Of a stretch of 64,000 nt of DNA, positions 9,269 to 24,579 are shown one piece after another. Position 1 is the first letter of the stretch, and each line of letters opens with the position of its first letter. A program made the translations under genes and the position numbers. The stretch covers positions 1,426,001-1,490,000 of the forward strand of contig CAVZDY010000003.1 of the NCBI GenBank assembly GCA_963774195.1, read 5' to 3'. The notes under the pieces were generated by a model. It was not told where the DNA came from, searched no databases, and saw only the letters and a program-made list of their open reading frames with translations. Source of the stretch: Roseiarcus sp963774195 (GTDB taxonomy: Bacteria; Pseudomonadota; Alphaproteobacteria; Rhizobiales; Beijerinckiaceae).

Positions 9269-9326
9269 TCCGGATTCTGGTCTCTAGCGATTTAAATCGG
9301 CCCCAAGCGGCCAGGAGATTGAAGAG

Positions 9327-10961
<1,635 letters not shown>

Positions 10962-10986
10962 TCGCTTCCGATCAGAGAGAATACGA

Positions 10987-11014
10987 GGGGAGGCCTTTCG
11001 GCCTCCCCTTTTTA
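10987..11014 (+). terminator. Terminator of groES-groEL
   Basis: A perfect nine-base stem GGGGAGGCC (10987-10995) and GGCCTCCCC (11000-11008) with a TTTC loop is followed by a run of five Ts. Confidence 0.95.
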
Positions 11015-11201
11015 TTGGGCTACCGGCCGCCTGAGGGGCGCCAGAGAGCGTAGAGACGGCGGCTTCTACTTTTTTCGCTGCCTCGGGCGCGCGCATTGCA
11101 AAGATTTCATCCTTCGAATCCGCCAGCGGCCTTCTTTTGCCACGAACGGTCTGCTAGTGCGCAAGGATCGTCACCGCCGCACAACTCCGGTTTTGTCCCC
11201 C

Positions 11202-13296
11202 ATGCGAACCCTGAGCATCGCCGTCGCCATTTTCGCGCTCGCCGCCTTTTTCGTCGGCTTGAAGAACCACGATGTCGGCGTCTTCCTGTTCGCAGGGGCG
11301 GCGCTGCTGTGCGCCGCCGCGACCTATCTGTCGCAACGCATTTCGGTCTTCCTGCGCATTTTCGAGGCGATTTTCGCCGTCGAGACAATTCTGTTCGGAA
11401 TCGCCTATCTCGCCGACGAGCTCGGCTTCTGGCCCCAAGCCTACGCGGACTACAGCCTGCCCTCGACGCTGCCGCTAACGGTCGCGCTGTTCGGCTCCTT
11501 TGCCTACGCCGTCTCCTTCATTCCCGTGATCCGCAAGATGACCAACATCGCGGATCCCTATTTCCACGAGCGCGCGCCGACCGTCGGGCGGATTTGGCCA
11601 TTTTCCCCATTCACAGTTGCGCAGAACCATCTCGCGACCGCCGCGCTAGTCTTCCTGATCGTCATCAATCAGGTCGAAGTCGCGCTCGACGTCCGCCTGT
11701 CGTTCTTCAGCCGCGACTTCTACAACGCCATGCAAGAGAAGAACCTGCCGGAATTCTGGCATCAGCTCTTCTTCGTCTTCCTGCCTTTCGCGACGATCCT
11801 CATCGCCAGCCTCGTCGTCGAATACGTCGTCACCTCGACTTTCGTCATCCGCTGGCGCCGCTGGCTGACGGGGCGCTACATCGGCCGGTGGCTCGGCGGC
11901 GGAGCGCATTATCCGATGGCGCTCGCCGGCACTCCGGCCGACAACCCGGACCAGCGCATCAGCGAGGACATTTACGGCTACATCTATGGCGGCGGCGCCG
12001 GAACGGGCCTCTACGGCTATTCGGTCACAGTGCTGCAGACGCTGACGTCGCTGGTCTCCTACGCGATTGTCCTGTGGGACCTGTCGGCGACCTTTACCTT
12101 GCCGGGCGTCAGCATGGTCATTCCCGGGCTGCTCTTCTGGATCGCCCTCGTTTACGCCGCGATCGGAACGGTGATCACGCACGTGATCGGCCGATCGTTG
12201 ATTGGCTTGAACTTCCAGCAGCAGCAATTCGAAGCGAACTTTCGTTTCGGCCTCGCGCGCCTGCGCGAATACAGCGAGCAGATCGCGCTGCTGCGCGGCG
12301 AACGGGTCGAATCCGACAAAGCGATGGGCCGCTTCGAGGATATCTACGACAATTACATGCGCATCGTGCATGTGCGGAAGCGGCTACGCGTCTTCACCAG
12401 CGCCTACGACCAGATCAGCCAATATTTTCCGATCATCATCGGCGCGCCGTTCTATTTCGCCGGCAAAATCCAGCTCGGCGCGCTGATCCAGGTCGCCCGC
12501 GCATTCGGCAACGTCAACACCTCGCTCAACTTCTTCGTCTCGCAATACGTCGGCCTCGCCGACTTCAAAGCCGTGCTCGACCGTCTGACCTCGTTCGACG
12601 AAACGATCGAGCGCGCGCAACACGTCATCTCGCATGAGCACGGCATTCGCCTCACGTCTTCCACTTCGCGCGACCTTTCGATCGACGACCTCGAACTCGA
12701 CTTGCCGGATGGGCGAAGCCTGGCGCGCATCAACACCTTCGCCTTCGCGGCGGACGAGCCGACGCTGCTCATGGGGCCGTCTGGAGCGGGCAAGTCCACG
12801 TTGCTGCGGGCAGTCGCAGGCGTCTGGCCTTACGGCTCCGGCACGATCGGCGAGCCGAAGGCGAGCCTGATGCTGCTGCCGCAGCGGCCGTACATCCCGA
12901 TCGGACCGCTGCGCGACGCGATCGCCTACCCCGCATCGAGTGAGGACGTTTCCGACGACGCGATTCGCGACGCTTTGCTCAAGGTGGGCCTGCCCGCGCT
13001 GGTCGACCGGCTGGACGACAACGACAATTGGCAGATGAGACTTCTCGGGCGGCGAACAGCAGCGCCTCGCGGTGGCGCGCGCGCTGCTGGCGGGTCCCGA
13101 CTGGCTGTTCCTCGACGAAGCGACATCGGCCCTCGATGAAGCGAGCGAAGCGCAGGTCTACCGCGCGATCGCCCAAGGCTTGCCGCGCACGACCCTCGTC
13201 TCGATCGGCCACCGCTCGACGCTCGGCGCCTTCCACAAGCGCCGTGTCGCGCTCACCCCCCAGGTCGGGGCGCCGGCCACCATGGCGGCTGAATAA
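11202..13296 (+). CDS. SbmA/BacA-like ABC transporter, fused permease and ATPase (apparent frameshift)
   Basis: The N-terminal 400 residues hold about six membrane helices of the SbmA/BacA-like ABC_membrane_2 type (FFSRDFYNAMQEKN, NPDQRISEDI). The C-terminal ATPase has Walker A GPSGAGKST and Walker B WLFLDEATSALDE. The frame breaks at GACTTC (13039-13044). Removing one T gives GACTC and restores the signature motif LSGGEQQRLAVARALL, for a total of 697 residues. Relatives import antimicrobial peptides or cobalamin, or act in peptide resistance and chronic host interaction. The ATG at 11202 is preferred over 11157. As printed, the gene would lose half of the ATPase domain. Confidence 0.85.
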
Positions 13297-13319
13297 GGCT
13301 CAGGATCCGGCGAGGGACA

Positions 13320-13343
13320 GAGCTCGCGAATCGCCGCGAGCTC
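13320..13343. terminator. Hairpin after the ABC transporter gene
   Basis: A perfect nine-base inverted repeat, GAGCTCGCG and CGCGAGCTC with a six-base loop, lies between the ends of the convergent ABC transporter and META-domain genes. There is no T run, so termination is possible but unproven. Confidence 0.4.
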
Positions 13344-13439
13344 CGGCGCCTTCTGCCGCTAGGCCGCAACCATCCCTTCTCCCCGCTCGGCCGGCGGGGA
13401 GAGGCACAGGACGAGAGGCCGCGGGCCCGCGGCCAGACG

Positions 13440-13898
13440 TCAGAGCGAGCGGACGAGCCGCAAGGAACCGCGCGAGCCCTTGATCACGAGATCGCCGTTC
13501 ACGAGGTCCCAGTTGGGCTGGTTCAGCAGAGCCGACAGGAAGCCGAACTCGATCGCCATCGTGTCCTTGTCGCACTGCTTCTTGGTCAGGGCGTAGGGGC
13601 CGACCAGCAGCTTCTGGTCCTTGATCGGATACATCGTCGCCGACCACGTATTGCAGCCGGTGAACCCCGAGCCGCGCAGCGCGCCGTCGATCTTGAGGCT
13701 GACGTCGAGGGACGAGGAAACCGGCTTGCCATTGAGCTCGCGCAGCGACCAGGTCTGGTCGAGCGGGAAGTTTTTTTGTTGCGGCGGTATAGGCTTCGGC
13801 GTGTCCGGCTTGTCGCTATCCCGCATCTGCGCGTGCGCGCCAAAGATCGCTCCGAACGCGACCAAGATGATCGCCATTCGCGAAAGGGGGCGTTTCAT
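13440..13898 (-). CDS. META domain (HslJ-like) exported protein
   Basis: The start at 13898 gives 152 residues with a signal peptide (RMAIILVAFGAIFGAHAQ). A META/HslJ-type domain follows: TWSLRELNGKPV, GFTGCNTWSATM, KKQCDKDTMAIEFGFLSAL, and a last strand DLVIKGSRGSLRLVR. HslJ proteins were found as heat-inducible factors, and the divergent neighbour is an Hsp20 gene, which fits a stress role. The conserved GCN motif is present. The molecular function of the family is not settled. An upstream extension to 14135 lacks support. Confidence 0.75.
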   Translation of the reverse strand: MKRPLSRMAIILVAFGAIFGAHAQMRDSDKPDTPKPIPPQQKNFPLDQTWSLRELNGKPVSSSLDVSLKIDGALRGSGFTGCNTWSATMYPIKDQKLLVGPYALTKKQCDKDTMAIEFGFLSALLNQPNWDLVNGDLVIKGSRGSLRLVRSL

Positions 13899-14029
13899 GA
13901 ATTTTCGGTCCTTGTCATTGCTGGCGGCCCTCAGTCCGCCGGCCGCATATACCCAGCGCCCCAGCCCGGCGCAATCGGACCGATAGAGACGGATCGCAGC
14001 AATTTTGCGGCTCTTCGGCGGTTCCACGC

Positions 14030-14057
14030 CTTGCATCGGGCCTTTGTCGTCCCAAAT
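14030..14057 (+). promoter_or_regulatory. Possible RpoH-type heat-shock promoter of hsp20
   Basis: CTTG (14030-14033) and CCCAAAT (14051-14057) are 17 bases apart, close to the alphaproteobacterial sigma-32 pattern CTTG-N17-CYTATNT. It would leave a leader of roughly 85 bases before the hsp20 ATG. The match at the -10 element is imperfect. Confidence 0.4.
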
Positions 14058-14063
14058 GAAACA

Positions 14064-14149
14064 ATGCGCGGGCCCAATGGGACGCGCAGATCGCCGGCGC
14101 TGCCTACCGGGGCGCAGGTGGACATATCGCTTCAATTGGTGGATGTGAA
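14064..14149 (+). promoter_or_regulatory. hsp20 5' leader, possible ROSE-like RNA thermometer
   Basis: Many rhizobial hsp20 genes carry a ROSE thermometer whose last hairpin pairs a TYGCT strand with the ribosome binding site. Here TCGCTTC lies a short loop upstream of GGTGGAT, directly before the start codon. Leader length and position fit. I cannot fold the RNA, so this stays a candidate. Confidence 0.3.
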
Positions 14150-14629
14150 ATGCTGAACTACGATCTGTCGCCGTTCTATCGCTCGACCATCGGTTTTGAT
14201 CGGTTGCTGTCGCTGCTCGACAAGAGCGCCGGACTCGACGCGAGCGCGCCGACCTATCCCCCCTACAATATCGAGCGCACGGGCGAGAACGCCTATCGCA
14301 TCACGCTCGCCGTCGCCGGCTTTTCAGAGAGCGAGCTCTCCGTCGAGACGCGCGAGAACACGCTGACGGTGCGGGGCGCGAAGGACGGCCAGCAGAAGAC
14401 CAATAGCGAGAAGCGCGACGTGCTCTTTCAGGGCATCGCGGCCCGCGCTTTCGAGCGTCGCTTCCATCTTGCGGACCATGTGACCGCGACGGCAGCGAGC
14501 TGCGAGAATGGCCTGCTGCACATCGATCTCGTGCGCGAGGTCCCCGAGGCGCAGAAGCCGCGCGTCATCGCGATTCAGACTGCCGGGAAGACCATTGACG
14601 TTTCGCCTGCCAGCGAGCTGGCGGCGTAG
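14150..14629 (+). CDS. Small heat shock protein, Hsp20 (IbpA-like)
   Basis: This 159-residue protein has the class A bacterial sHSP layout: N-terminal YDLSPFYRSTIGFDRLL, an alpha-crystallin domain from about residue 38 (YPPYNIERTGENAYRITLAVAGF) to about 130, the AFERRFHLADHV strand, and a short C-terminal extension with RVIAIQ. It acts as an ATP-independent holdase for unfolding proteins in the cytoplasm. It is divergent from the META-domain gene and followed by a strong terminator, so it is monocistronic. Confidence 0.95.
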   Translation: MLNYDLSPFYRSTIGFDRLLSLLDKSAGLDASAPTYPPYNIERTGENAYRITLAVAGFSESELSVETRENTLTVRGAKDGQQKTNSEKRDVLFQGIAARAFERRFHLADHVTATAASCENGLLHIDLVREVPEAQKPRVIAIQTAGKTIDVSPASELAA

Positions 14630-14669
14630 CCCGCGCGCGCCGGAAGGCGCGGGCGGCTGCGAGATGCGA

Positions 14670-14700
14670 AGGGCGCCCCTCGGGGCGCCCTTTCTTTTTA
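14670..14700 (+). terminator. Terminator of hsp20
   Basis: The stem AGGGCGCC and GGCGCCCT with a short CCTCGG-type loop is followed by TTTCTTTTT. It overlaps the 3' end of the convergent gene ending at 14698. Confidence 0.92.
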
Positions 14701-15666
14701 GTCCAGCGGAGTGACGGGCAGGTCGTTGACCGACTTCGTCTTAGTCCCGGGTTTGTTGTCCGGCTGAGCGGGCGGCGGCGCTTTGGCCGGGGCGGTCTGC
14801 GGCGGCGCGCTGTCGCTCTTGGCGGTCACGGTCGATGCCGGCGCTGGAGCAGCGGCCGCGGCGGCCGGCGGCTGACGAGCCGGGGTCGCGGCCGGCGCGG
14901 TGGCCGCGGCGCCGGCGGACGCCGTCGAAACGGCGGGCGCCCTGGCGACCGGCGGCGGGCTCCTCCGCTTGACCTCGCGCGGCTTCGGCCTCGGCGAGTC
15001 GACTGGCGCCCCCATGTCGGAAGTCGCTCGCGGCGCCCCGAGGTCGGGAGTGGTTCGCGGCGGAACCCCTGGTTCGGAGTTTGCCCGCGGGGCTCCCGAG
15101 TCGGTGGTCGTTCGCGGGGCGCCGGTGCCGAACGCTGAGTCCTCTCCGCGGGCGACCTGATCGCGCAGCGGGGCTGGTTGCAGTGGGGCCGGCTGGCCGA
15201 TGTCAGCGGGCGGCCGCGGCGCGCCGCCCCAGCCGCCGTCCTGATCGCCCATCTGGTTTTGCGCGCCCATTCCGTTTTGTGGGCCGACTCCATTTTGCGC
15301 GCCCGTGTAGCCGGGCGCCGCCATGTCGGGGTCGCGCGGCGGCAATTCGCGCCAGCGCGCGGGGCGAATCCGGAAGCGCTCGATGATCCGGCCCGACTGG
15401 GAATCGATCACGAGGCGCTCGGAGTCTCCCCGCCCCTCGACGACGACATCCACGAGGTAGACATTGCCGCGGCGCACCAACGGGCCCGTCAGCGCGTAGC
15501 CGGAGGCGTCGAGCCCTCGTTCGATGTCGTAGGGCGAAGGAGCGCTGAAGAGCGAGAACAGACCTTGCGCCCGCGCGGCCGGCGCGACGGCGAGAAGCGC
15601 CGCGGCCGCCACTGTCAATTGGATGGATCGTCTAAACCGCTGTGCGGTGCTCAAATTTCCGAGCAT
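14698..15666 (-). CDS. Secreted Pro/Ala-rich repeat protein of unknown function
   Basis: The start at 15666 gives 322 residues with a signal peptide (LTVAAAALLAVAPAARAQ). A compact N-terminal domain (about residues 35-110) contains SPYDIERGLDASGYALTGP and ERLVIDSQSGRIIERFRI, which looks like a small envelope-type fold. The rest is low complexity: an NG/QNxMG repeat patch, then tandem copies of a GAPR-TTxDxGAPR-like unit, then a Pro/Ala/Lys tail. It is probably periplasmic or envelope-linked, with a disordered tail. I recognise no enzyme motif. It is 31 bases downstream of the threonine aldolase on the same strand. Confidence 0.6.
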   Translation of the reverse strand: MLGNLSTAQRFRRSIQLTVAAAALLAVAPAARAQGLFSLFSAPSPYDIERGLDASGYALTGPLVRRGNVYLVDVVVEGRGDSERLVIDSQSGRIIERFRIRPARWRELPPRDPDMAAPGYTGAQNGVGPQNGMGAQNQMGDQDGGWGGAPRPPADIGQPAPLQPAPLRDQVARGEDSAFGTGAPRTTTDSGAPRANSEPGVPPRTTPDLGAPRATSDMGAPVDSPRPKPREVKRRSPPPVARAPAVSTASAGAAATAPAATPARQPPAAAAAAPAPASTVTAKSDSAPPQTAPAKAPPPAQPDNKPGTKTKSVNDLPVTPLD

Positions 15667-15697
15667 GGTCTTTCTCCTTGCACACCTTGATTGTGCG

Positions 15698-16774
15698 CTA
15701 AGAATTGCGGCGCGCGTACGGCGCCTGGGCCAAGGCGAGCAGGGTCTCGATCTCCTGCGCGCTCGTCTCGAACGAGACGACGAAGCGAATGAACGTCTCC
15801 CCGTCGCGCGGAGCCAGCGCCGGCGCGATAGCGCGCGACGACCAGTCATGGAACTTCGCGCCCTCCTGTCGCCAGCGCGAAACGAGCTCATTCGGCGCCA
15901 CTGCGAACACTTCGTTCGCCTCCGGCGGCCAGGCGAGTCGAACGCCCGGCAATTGGACGAGCCCCTTGGCCAGCCGAGCGGCCGACGCGTTGGCGCGCCG
16001 CGCGACATCGAGCCACAAGCCGCCGCTCAGAAAAGCCTCCATCTGCGCGCCGAGGAACCGCCCCTTCGACAACGTCTGTCCGGCGCGCTTGCGCTGGAAA
16101 GCGAAGGTCTCGGCCTTGGCCGGATCGAAGAACACCACCGCCTCGCAGGCGAGCGCGCCGTTCTTCGTCGCGCCGAGCGACAGCACGTCGACGCCGGCGC
16201 GCCATGTCATATTGGCGGGAGAAGCGTCCAGCGCGACGAGCGCGTTGGTGAATCGCGCGCCATCCATATGAACGGATACGCCCGCCGCATGGGCGATCTC
16301 GGCGAGCGCGGCGATCTCGTTCAAACGATAAAGCGTCCCCGCCTCGGTCGCTTGGCTGAGCGACAACGCTCCCGGCTGCGACGACTTGACTAGGCCGCGC
16401 GGGAATCGAGCGAGCGTCTCGCGCAACGCCTCGGCGCCGATCTTGCCTCCCTCGCCCGGAATGCCGACAAGCTTGGCGCCCGCCGTGAAGAATTCCGGCG
16501 CGCCGCACTCGTCATCGTGAACATGCGCCTCTTCGTGGCAGAATACGGCCTCCCAAGGTCGCGCAAGCGCTGCGAGCGCCAGCGAGTTGGCCGCGGTGCC
16601 GGTCGCGACGAGGAAGGCGGCGATCGGGCGCTCGAAGACCTCGCTGAGCAGCGCTTCTGCACGCCGGGTGTAGTCGTCCGTCCCATAGGCGGGCGCGTTG
16701 ACCCGGCTCGATTCGACGATTGCTTCAAGAATCGCCGGGGCGACGCCTGCCCCATTGTCGCTCGCAAAATTCAT
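15698..16774 (-). CDS. Low-specificity L-threonine aldolase family (PLP lyase)
   Basis: The 358-residue protein belongs to the threonine aldolase/beta-eliminating lyase family, which cleaves L-threonine or allo-threonine to glycine and acetaldehyde. The N-terminal FASDNGAGVAP, the YGTDDYTRRAE loop, Asp171 in HMDGARF and the PLP lysine Lys204 in LGATKNG are all present. Length is normal. It is divergent from gltB with 343 bases between the starts, and it is followed by the secreted repeat protein. Glycine and serine/threonine turnover would fit beside GOGAT, but a functional link is only inferred. Confidence 0.88.
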   Translation of the reverse strand: MNFASDNGAGVAPAILEAIVESSRVNAPAYGTDDYTRRAEALLSEVFERPIAAFLVATGTAANSLALAALARPWEAVFCHEEAHVHDDECGAPEFFTAGAKLVGIPGEGGKIGAEALRETLARFPRGLVKSSQPGALSLSQATEAGTLYRLNEIAALAEIAHAAGVSVHMDGARFTNALVALDASPANMTWRAGVDVLSLGATKNGALACEAVVFFDPAKAETFAFQRKRAGQTLSKGRFLGAQMEAFLSGGLWLDVARRANASAARLAKGLVQLPGVRLAWPPEANEVFAVAPNELVSRWRQEGAKFHDWSSRAIAPALAPRDGETFIRFVVSFETSAQEIETLLALAQAPYARRNS

Positions 16775-16865
16775 TTCGGCTCGCCTCGCAGCGGGTGGGT
16801 CGCTGTGATGCCCTGCGGTCGGCCGATTGGCAATCGCCGACTTACAAAAAACTCAATTCGACTCG

Positions 16866-16917
16866 CTTGCGCGTCTTGTCTCGCGCAAGCCTTTCTGTCA
16901 TGGTCCTAAATTAGGAC
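16866..16917. promoter_or_regulatory. Two perfect dyads in the threonine aldolase/gltB intergenic region
   Basis: The first dyad is CTTGCGCG, eight bases, CGCGCAAG (16866-16889). The second is GTCCTAA, A, TTAGGAC (16903-16917). Both lie in the 343-base divergent region, about 200 bases before gltB. The second has the size and symmetry of a dimeric repressor site. I do not recognise the regulator. The rest of 16775-17117 shows no gene. Confidence 0.5.
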
Positions 16918-17117
16918 AGCCGTGCTGACCATTTGCGGTCTGCCGGCCAGGGCGATAAGCGATGTCGGACGCACCGATCAAAACGGATCGAAAAAAACGC
17001 GCCGCGTGAAGCCAGAATGGCTGTCACGCTATCGCAGCCGAATGTGTCCAAGAAATATCAGCAAATTTTTGACGAACCACGGTCGGAACGGAGCGCGACC
17101 GCGCGGGGAGTAGAGAG

Positions 17118-21830
<4,713 letters not shown>

Positions 21831-21935
21831 GAGGCAAATCGGGTTCACGAGCGCCGATGTTTCTTTCTTAGCGTCGGCGCCCGGCTTGACAATGGCGCGA
21901 TTTCGAGCCTTCGAAACGCGCTGTAAGACATAGCG

Positions 21936-21980
21936 GCCGCCTCGTTTCAGGGGCGGCGGCCCTCTGCGCCGCCGAGAGGG
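21936..21980 (+). other. Two tandem hairpins between gltB and gltD
   Basis: GCCGCC/GGCGGC (21936-21957) and CCCTCT/AGAGGG (21960-21980) can form successive stems in the 243-base gap. Neither is followed by a T run. They may stabilise the gltB 3' end or partly terminate transcription before gltD. Confidence 0.4.
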
Positions 21981-22073
21981 TCTGATCTGATTTCATGCGA
22001 TGCGGGCCGGCACGCGGGCGCGGCGCGTCCCGCCGCAGCCCTCCCCGCCTGGGGTGAGGGGGAAGGATAGAGT

Positions 22074-23492
22074 ATGGGCAAGGTGACGGGCTTTATGGAA
22101 ATCGATCGCGCGGATCGGCGCTATGCGCCCGCATCGGATCGAATTCGCCACTATCGCGAATTTGTCCTGCCGCTTTCGCAGGAGGCGACCCGCAACCAGG
22201 CGGCGCGCTGCATGAACTGCGGCATCCCGTTTTGCCACAACGGCTGCCCGGTCAATAACCAGATCCCTGACTGGAACGATCTGGTCTATCGCGACGATTG
22301 GCAGGAAGCGATGCGCAACCTGCATAGCACCAACAATTTTCCAGAGTTTACCGGGCGTGTCTGCCCTGCCCCGTGCGAAGCGGCCTGCACGCTGAACATT
22401 CAGGATTCGCCCGTCACCATCAAGACGATCGAATGCGCGATCGTCGACCGCGCCTTTGCGGAGGGCTGGATCAAGCCGGAGCCGGCTGCGCGCAAGACAG
22501 GCAAGCGCGTCGCGGTTGTTGGCTCTGGGCCCGCCGGGCTCGCCTGCGCCCAGCAACTCGCCCGCGTCGGCCACGAAGTCCACGTCTACGAGAAGCACGC
22601 GAAGGCAGGCGGCTTGCTGCGCTACGGCATTCCCGACTTCAAGCTCGAGAAGCAACATATCGATCGGCGCATCGAGCAGATGGAGGCCGAGGGCGTCGTC
22701 TTCCACACCAATGTCACGGTCGGCCGCGACGTCTCGGCTAAGACGCTGGTCGATTCCTACGACGCGGTCGCGCTCGCCGGCGGCGCCGAGGCGCCGCGCG
22801 ATCTGCCGGCGCCGGGGCGCGACCTTGCCGGCGTGCATTTCGCGATGGATTTCCTGCCGCAGCAGAACCGTCGCGTCTCGAGTGAGCAGATCGACAGCAA
22901 CGAGCCAATCCTGGCCGGCGGCAAACATGTCGTCGTCATCGGCGGCGGCGACACGGGCTCGGACTGCATCGGCACCTCGATCCGCCAGGGCGCGCTCAAG
23001 GTGACGCAGCTCGAAATCATGCCGATGCCGCCCGAGCGCGAAGACAAGATGCTGAATTGGCCGAACTGGCCGCTGAAGCTGCGCACCTCTTCGAGCCACG
23101 AGGAAGGCGCCGAGCGTGACTTCGCGGTGATGACGCGCACTTTCACCGGCGAGAACGGCGTCGTGACCGGCATCGACTGCGTGCGCGTCGACGAGCGGAT
23201 GCAGACGATCGAGGGGGGCGAGTTCCACCTGAAGGCCGATCTCGTGCTGCTGGCGATGGGCTTCGTCTCGCCGCTGCGCGAGGGACTGCTGAGCGAGCTC
23301 GGCGTCTCGCTCGACGCGCGCGGCAACGTCGCCGCCGACGTCACGCGCTACGCTTCGAGCCTCGACAAGGTGTTCGCTTGCGGCGACATGCGGCGCGGCC
23401 AGTCGCTGGTCGTCTGGGCGATCCGCGAGGGGCGCCAGTGCGCCGCCGCGATCGACCAGACGCTGATGGGCGCGACGATTCTGCCGCGCTGA
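22074..23492 (+). CDS. gltD: Glutamate synthase small subunit
   Basis: The 472-residue beta subunit oxidises NADPH and passes electrons to GltB. The N-terminal cysteine-rich segment carries CMNCGIPFCHNGCP and CPAPCEAACTL, ligands of 4Fe-4S clusters. A FAD-binding GSGPAGLACAQQL follows near residue 150, then the NADPH-binding GGGDTGSDC and the C-terminal FACGDMRRGQSLVVWAI. It is preceded by GGAAGGA. It lies downstream of gltB with two hairpins in the gap. Confidence 0.98.
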   Translation: MGKVTGFMEIDRADRRYAPASDRIRHYREFVLPLSQEATRNQAARCMNCGIPFCHNGCPVNNQIPDWNDLVYRDDWQEAMRNLHSTNNFPEFTGRVCPAPCEAACTLNIQDSPVTIKTIECAIVDRAFAEGWIKPEPAARKTGKRVAVVGSGPAGLACAQQLARVGHEVHVYEKHAKAGGLLRYGIPDFKLEKQHIDRRIEQMEAEGVVFHTNVTVGRDVSAKTLVDSYDAVALAGGAEAPRDLPAPGRDLAGVHFAMDFLPQQNRRVSSEQIDSNEPILAGGKHVVVIGGGDTGSDCIGTSIRQGALKVTQLEIMPMPPEREDKMLNWPNWPLKLRTSSSHEEGAERDFAVMTRTFTGENGVVTGIDCVRVDERMQTIEGGEFHLKADLVLLAMGFVSPLREGLLSELGVSLDARGNVAADVTRYASSLDKVFACGDMRRGQSLVVWAIREGRQCAAAIDQTLMGATILPR

Positions 23493-23502
23493 GGCCATCG
23501 CC

Positions 23503-23896
23503 TCAGCGCACTTCAACCACCTTGAAGGGCATCAGCTCGCCGGCCTCGCGGATCGACACATATTCGCCGAACTCGAAACGCATGGTCGCTGAGGCGATAG
23601 CCCTCCTCCTCGTCCTCGTGATCCGTCGGCGCTTCGTATTCGAAGGCCCAGGCGGCGCCGCCCGCGCCGCCGGCCCGGTGAATCAACAGGCCACGCTGCA
23701 ACGGCTCACCGGCCCAGAAACGATGGACGAAACATTCGCTCCGGCGTCGTTTCCGCGTATCGAGGTCGATCTCGCCCGAGGCGGCGAGCGGAACGAGAAG
23801 CCGATAGCCGTGCTGGCTCGAGCCCTCGGGAAATTCCTTGCAACGCGCGACATGCAGCGTCACCGCCTTCAAAGGCGAGCGGCCCGGAACGGGCAT
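23503..23896 (-). CDS. Conserved alphaproteobacterial hypothetical protein (apparent frameshift)
   Basis: I recognise this as a widespread alphaproteobacterial hypothetical protein rather than a named family. It starts PVPGRSPLKAVTLHVARCKEF and contains RFWAGEPLQRGLL and AWAFEYEAPTDHEDEEEGYR. As printed, the last residues are nonsense. Removing one base at GAACTC (plus strand 23569-23574) gives FRVGEYVSIREAGELMPFKV and a stop at 23503, for 130 residues. The corrected site reads GACTC, again a GANTC motif. No signal peptide or membrane segment is seen. The 3' end faces gltD eleven bases away. Confidence 0.7.
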
Positions 23897-23925
23897 CTAA
23901 TGTTCCTTTCCTCGCGTCCTGCAGG

Positions 23926-24375
23926 TCACAGCAGGCTCGCGCGCTTCTGACTTCGCACCACCATCACGGTGCAGTTTGCGTGACGCACGATCGCCGCTGC
24001 GGTGGAACCCAGGAGATAGGTGGCCATCGAACGCTTGTGCGCGCCGACGATGACGAGATCAGCGCCCCATTCCTCGGCCTCGGCGAGGATTTCCGGATAG
24101 ACCCCGCCGACCCGCACCACGGTGGACACCATCTCGCGCGGCCGATCGAGGCTCGCGGCGATGCGCCCCAGCTCCGCCGTCTCGGCGACGCCGAGATCGT
24201 CGTAGACGGACTGCGGGATGACAGCCATCGGCGAGGGCACGAGGACCGGACCGGCGACATGGACGAGCCGAATCTCGGAATTGTAGGTCCTGGCCAGGCT
24301 CAGGGCGACCTCGGTCGCTTCCTTGGCGACGTCCGCCTCGGTGGTGTCGATGGGCAATAGGATCCTGCGAAACAT
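23926..24375 (-). CDS. Universal stress protein (UspA family)
   Basis: This 149-residue single-domain protein starts FRRILLPIDTTEADVAKEAT, has the middle strand ADLVIVGAHKRSMATYLLGS and ends with ANCTVMVVRSQ, all typical of UspA folds. In the nucleotide loop the usual G-x2-G-x9-G(S/T) reads GAHK-x9-GS, so the second glycine is replaced by lysine and ATP binding is uncertain. It sits 29 bases beyond the upstream hypothetical gene on the same strand and could share its transcript. Confidence 0.88.
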   Translation of the reverse strand: MFRRILLPIDTTEADVAKEATEVALSLARTYNSEIRLVHVAGPVLVPSPMAVIPQSVYDDLGVAETAELGRIAASLDRPREMVSTVVRVGGVYPEILAEAEEWGADLVIVGAHKRSMATYLLGSTAAAIVRHANCTVMVVRSQKRASLL

Positions 24376-24579
24376 CGGACCTCTCCCTGGGATTCGTTCG
24401 AATCATGCCGGAATCGGAGCGCCGATCTTTGACCCAGCACAAAGGCCTCGACCGGCGCTGACGATTTGGCCCATCCGCCGCCTCTTGGAGGCTTGCAAGG
24501 GTGACGCGGGCGGCGCAACATAGTTCCATCGCCGAGTGCTCCCGCGAGAGGAGCCCAAGTCGATCAGGGAGGAAGACGT

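Noticed and set aside
24385..24410. GTTCGAATC as a possible tRNA T arm
   Set aside because: No acceptor or anticodon stem can be formed around it.
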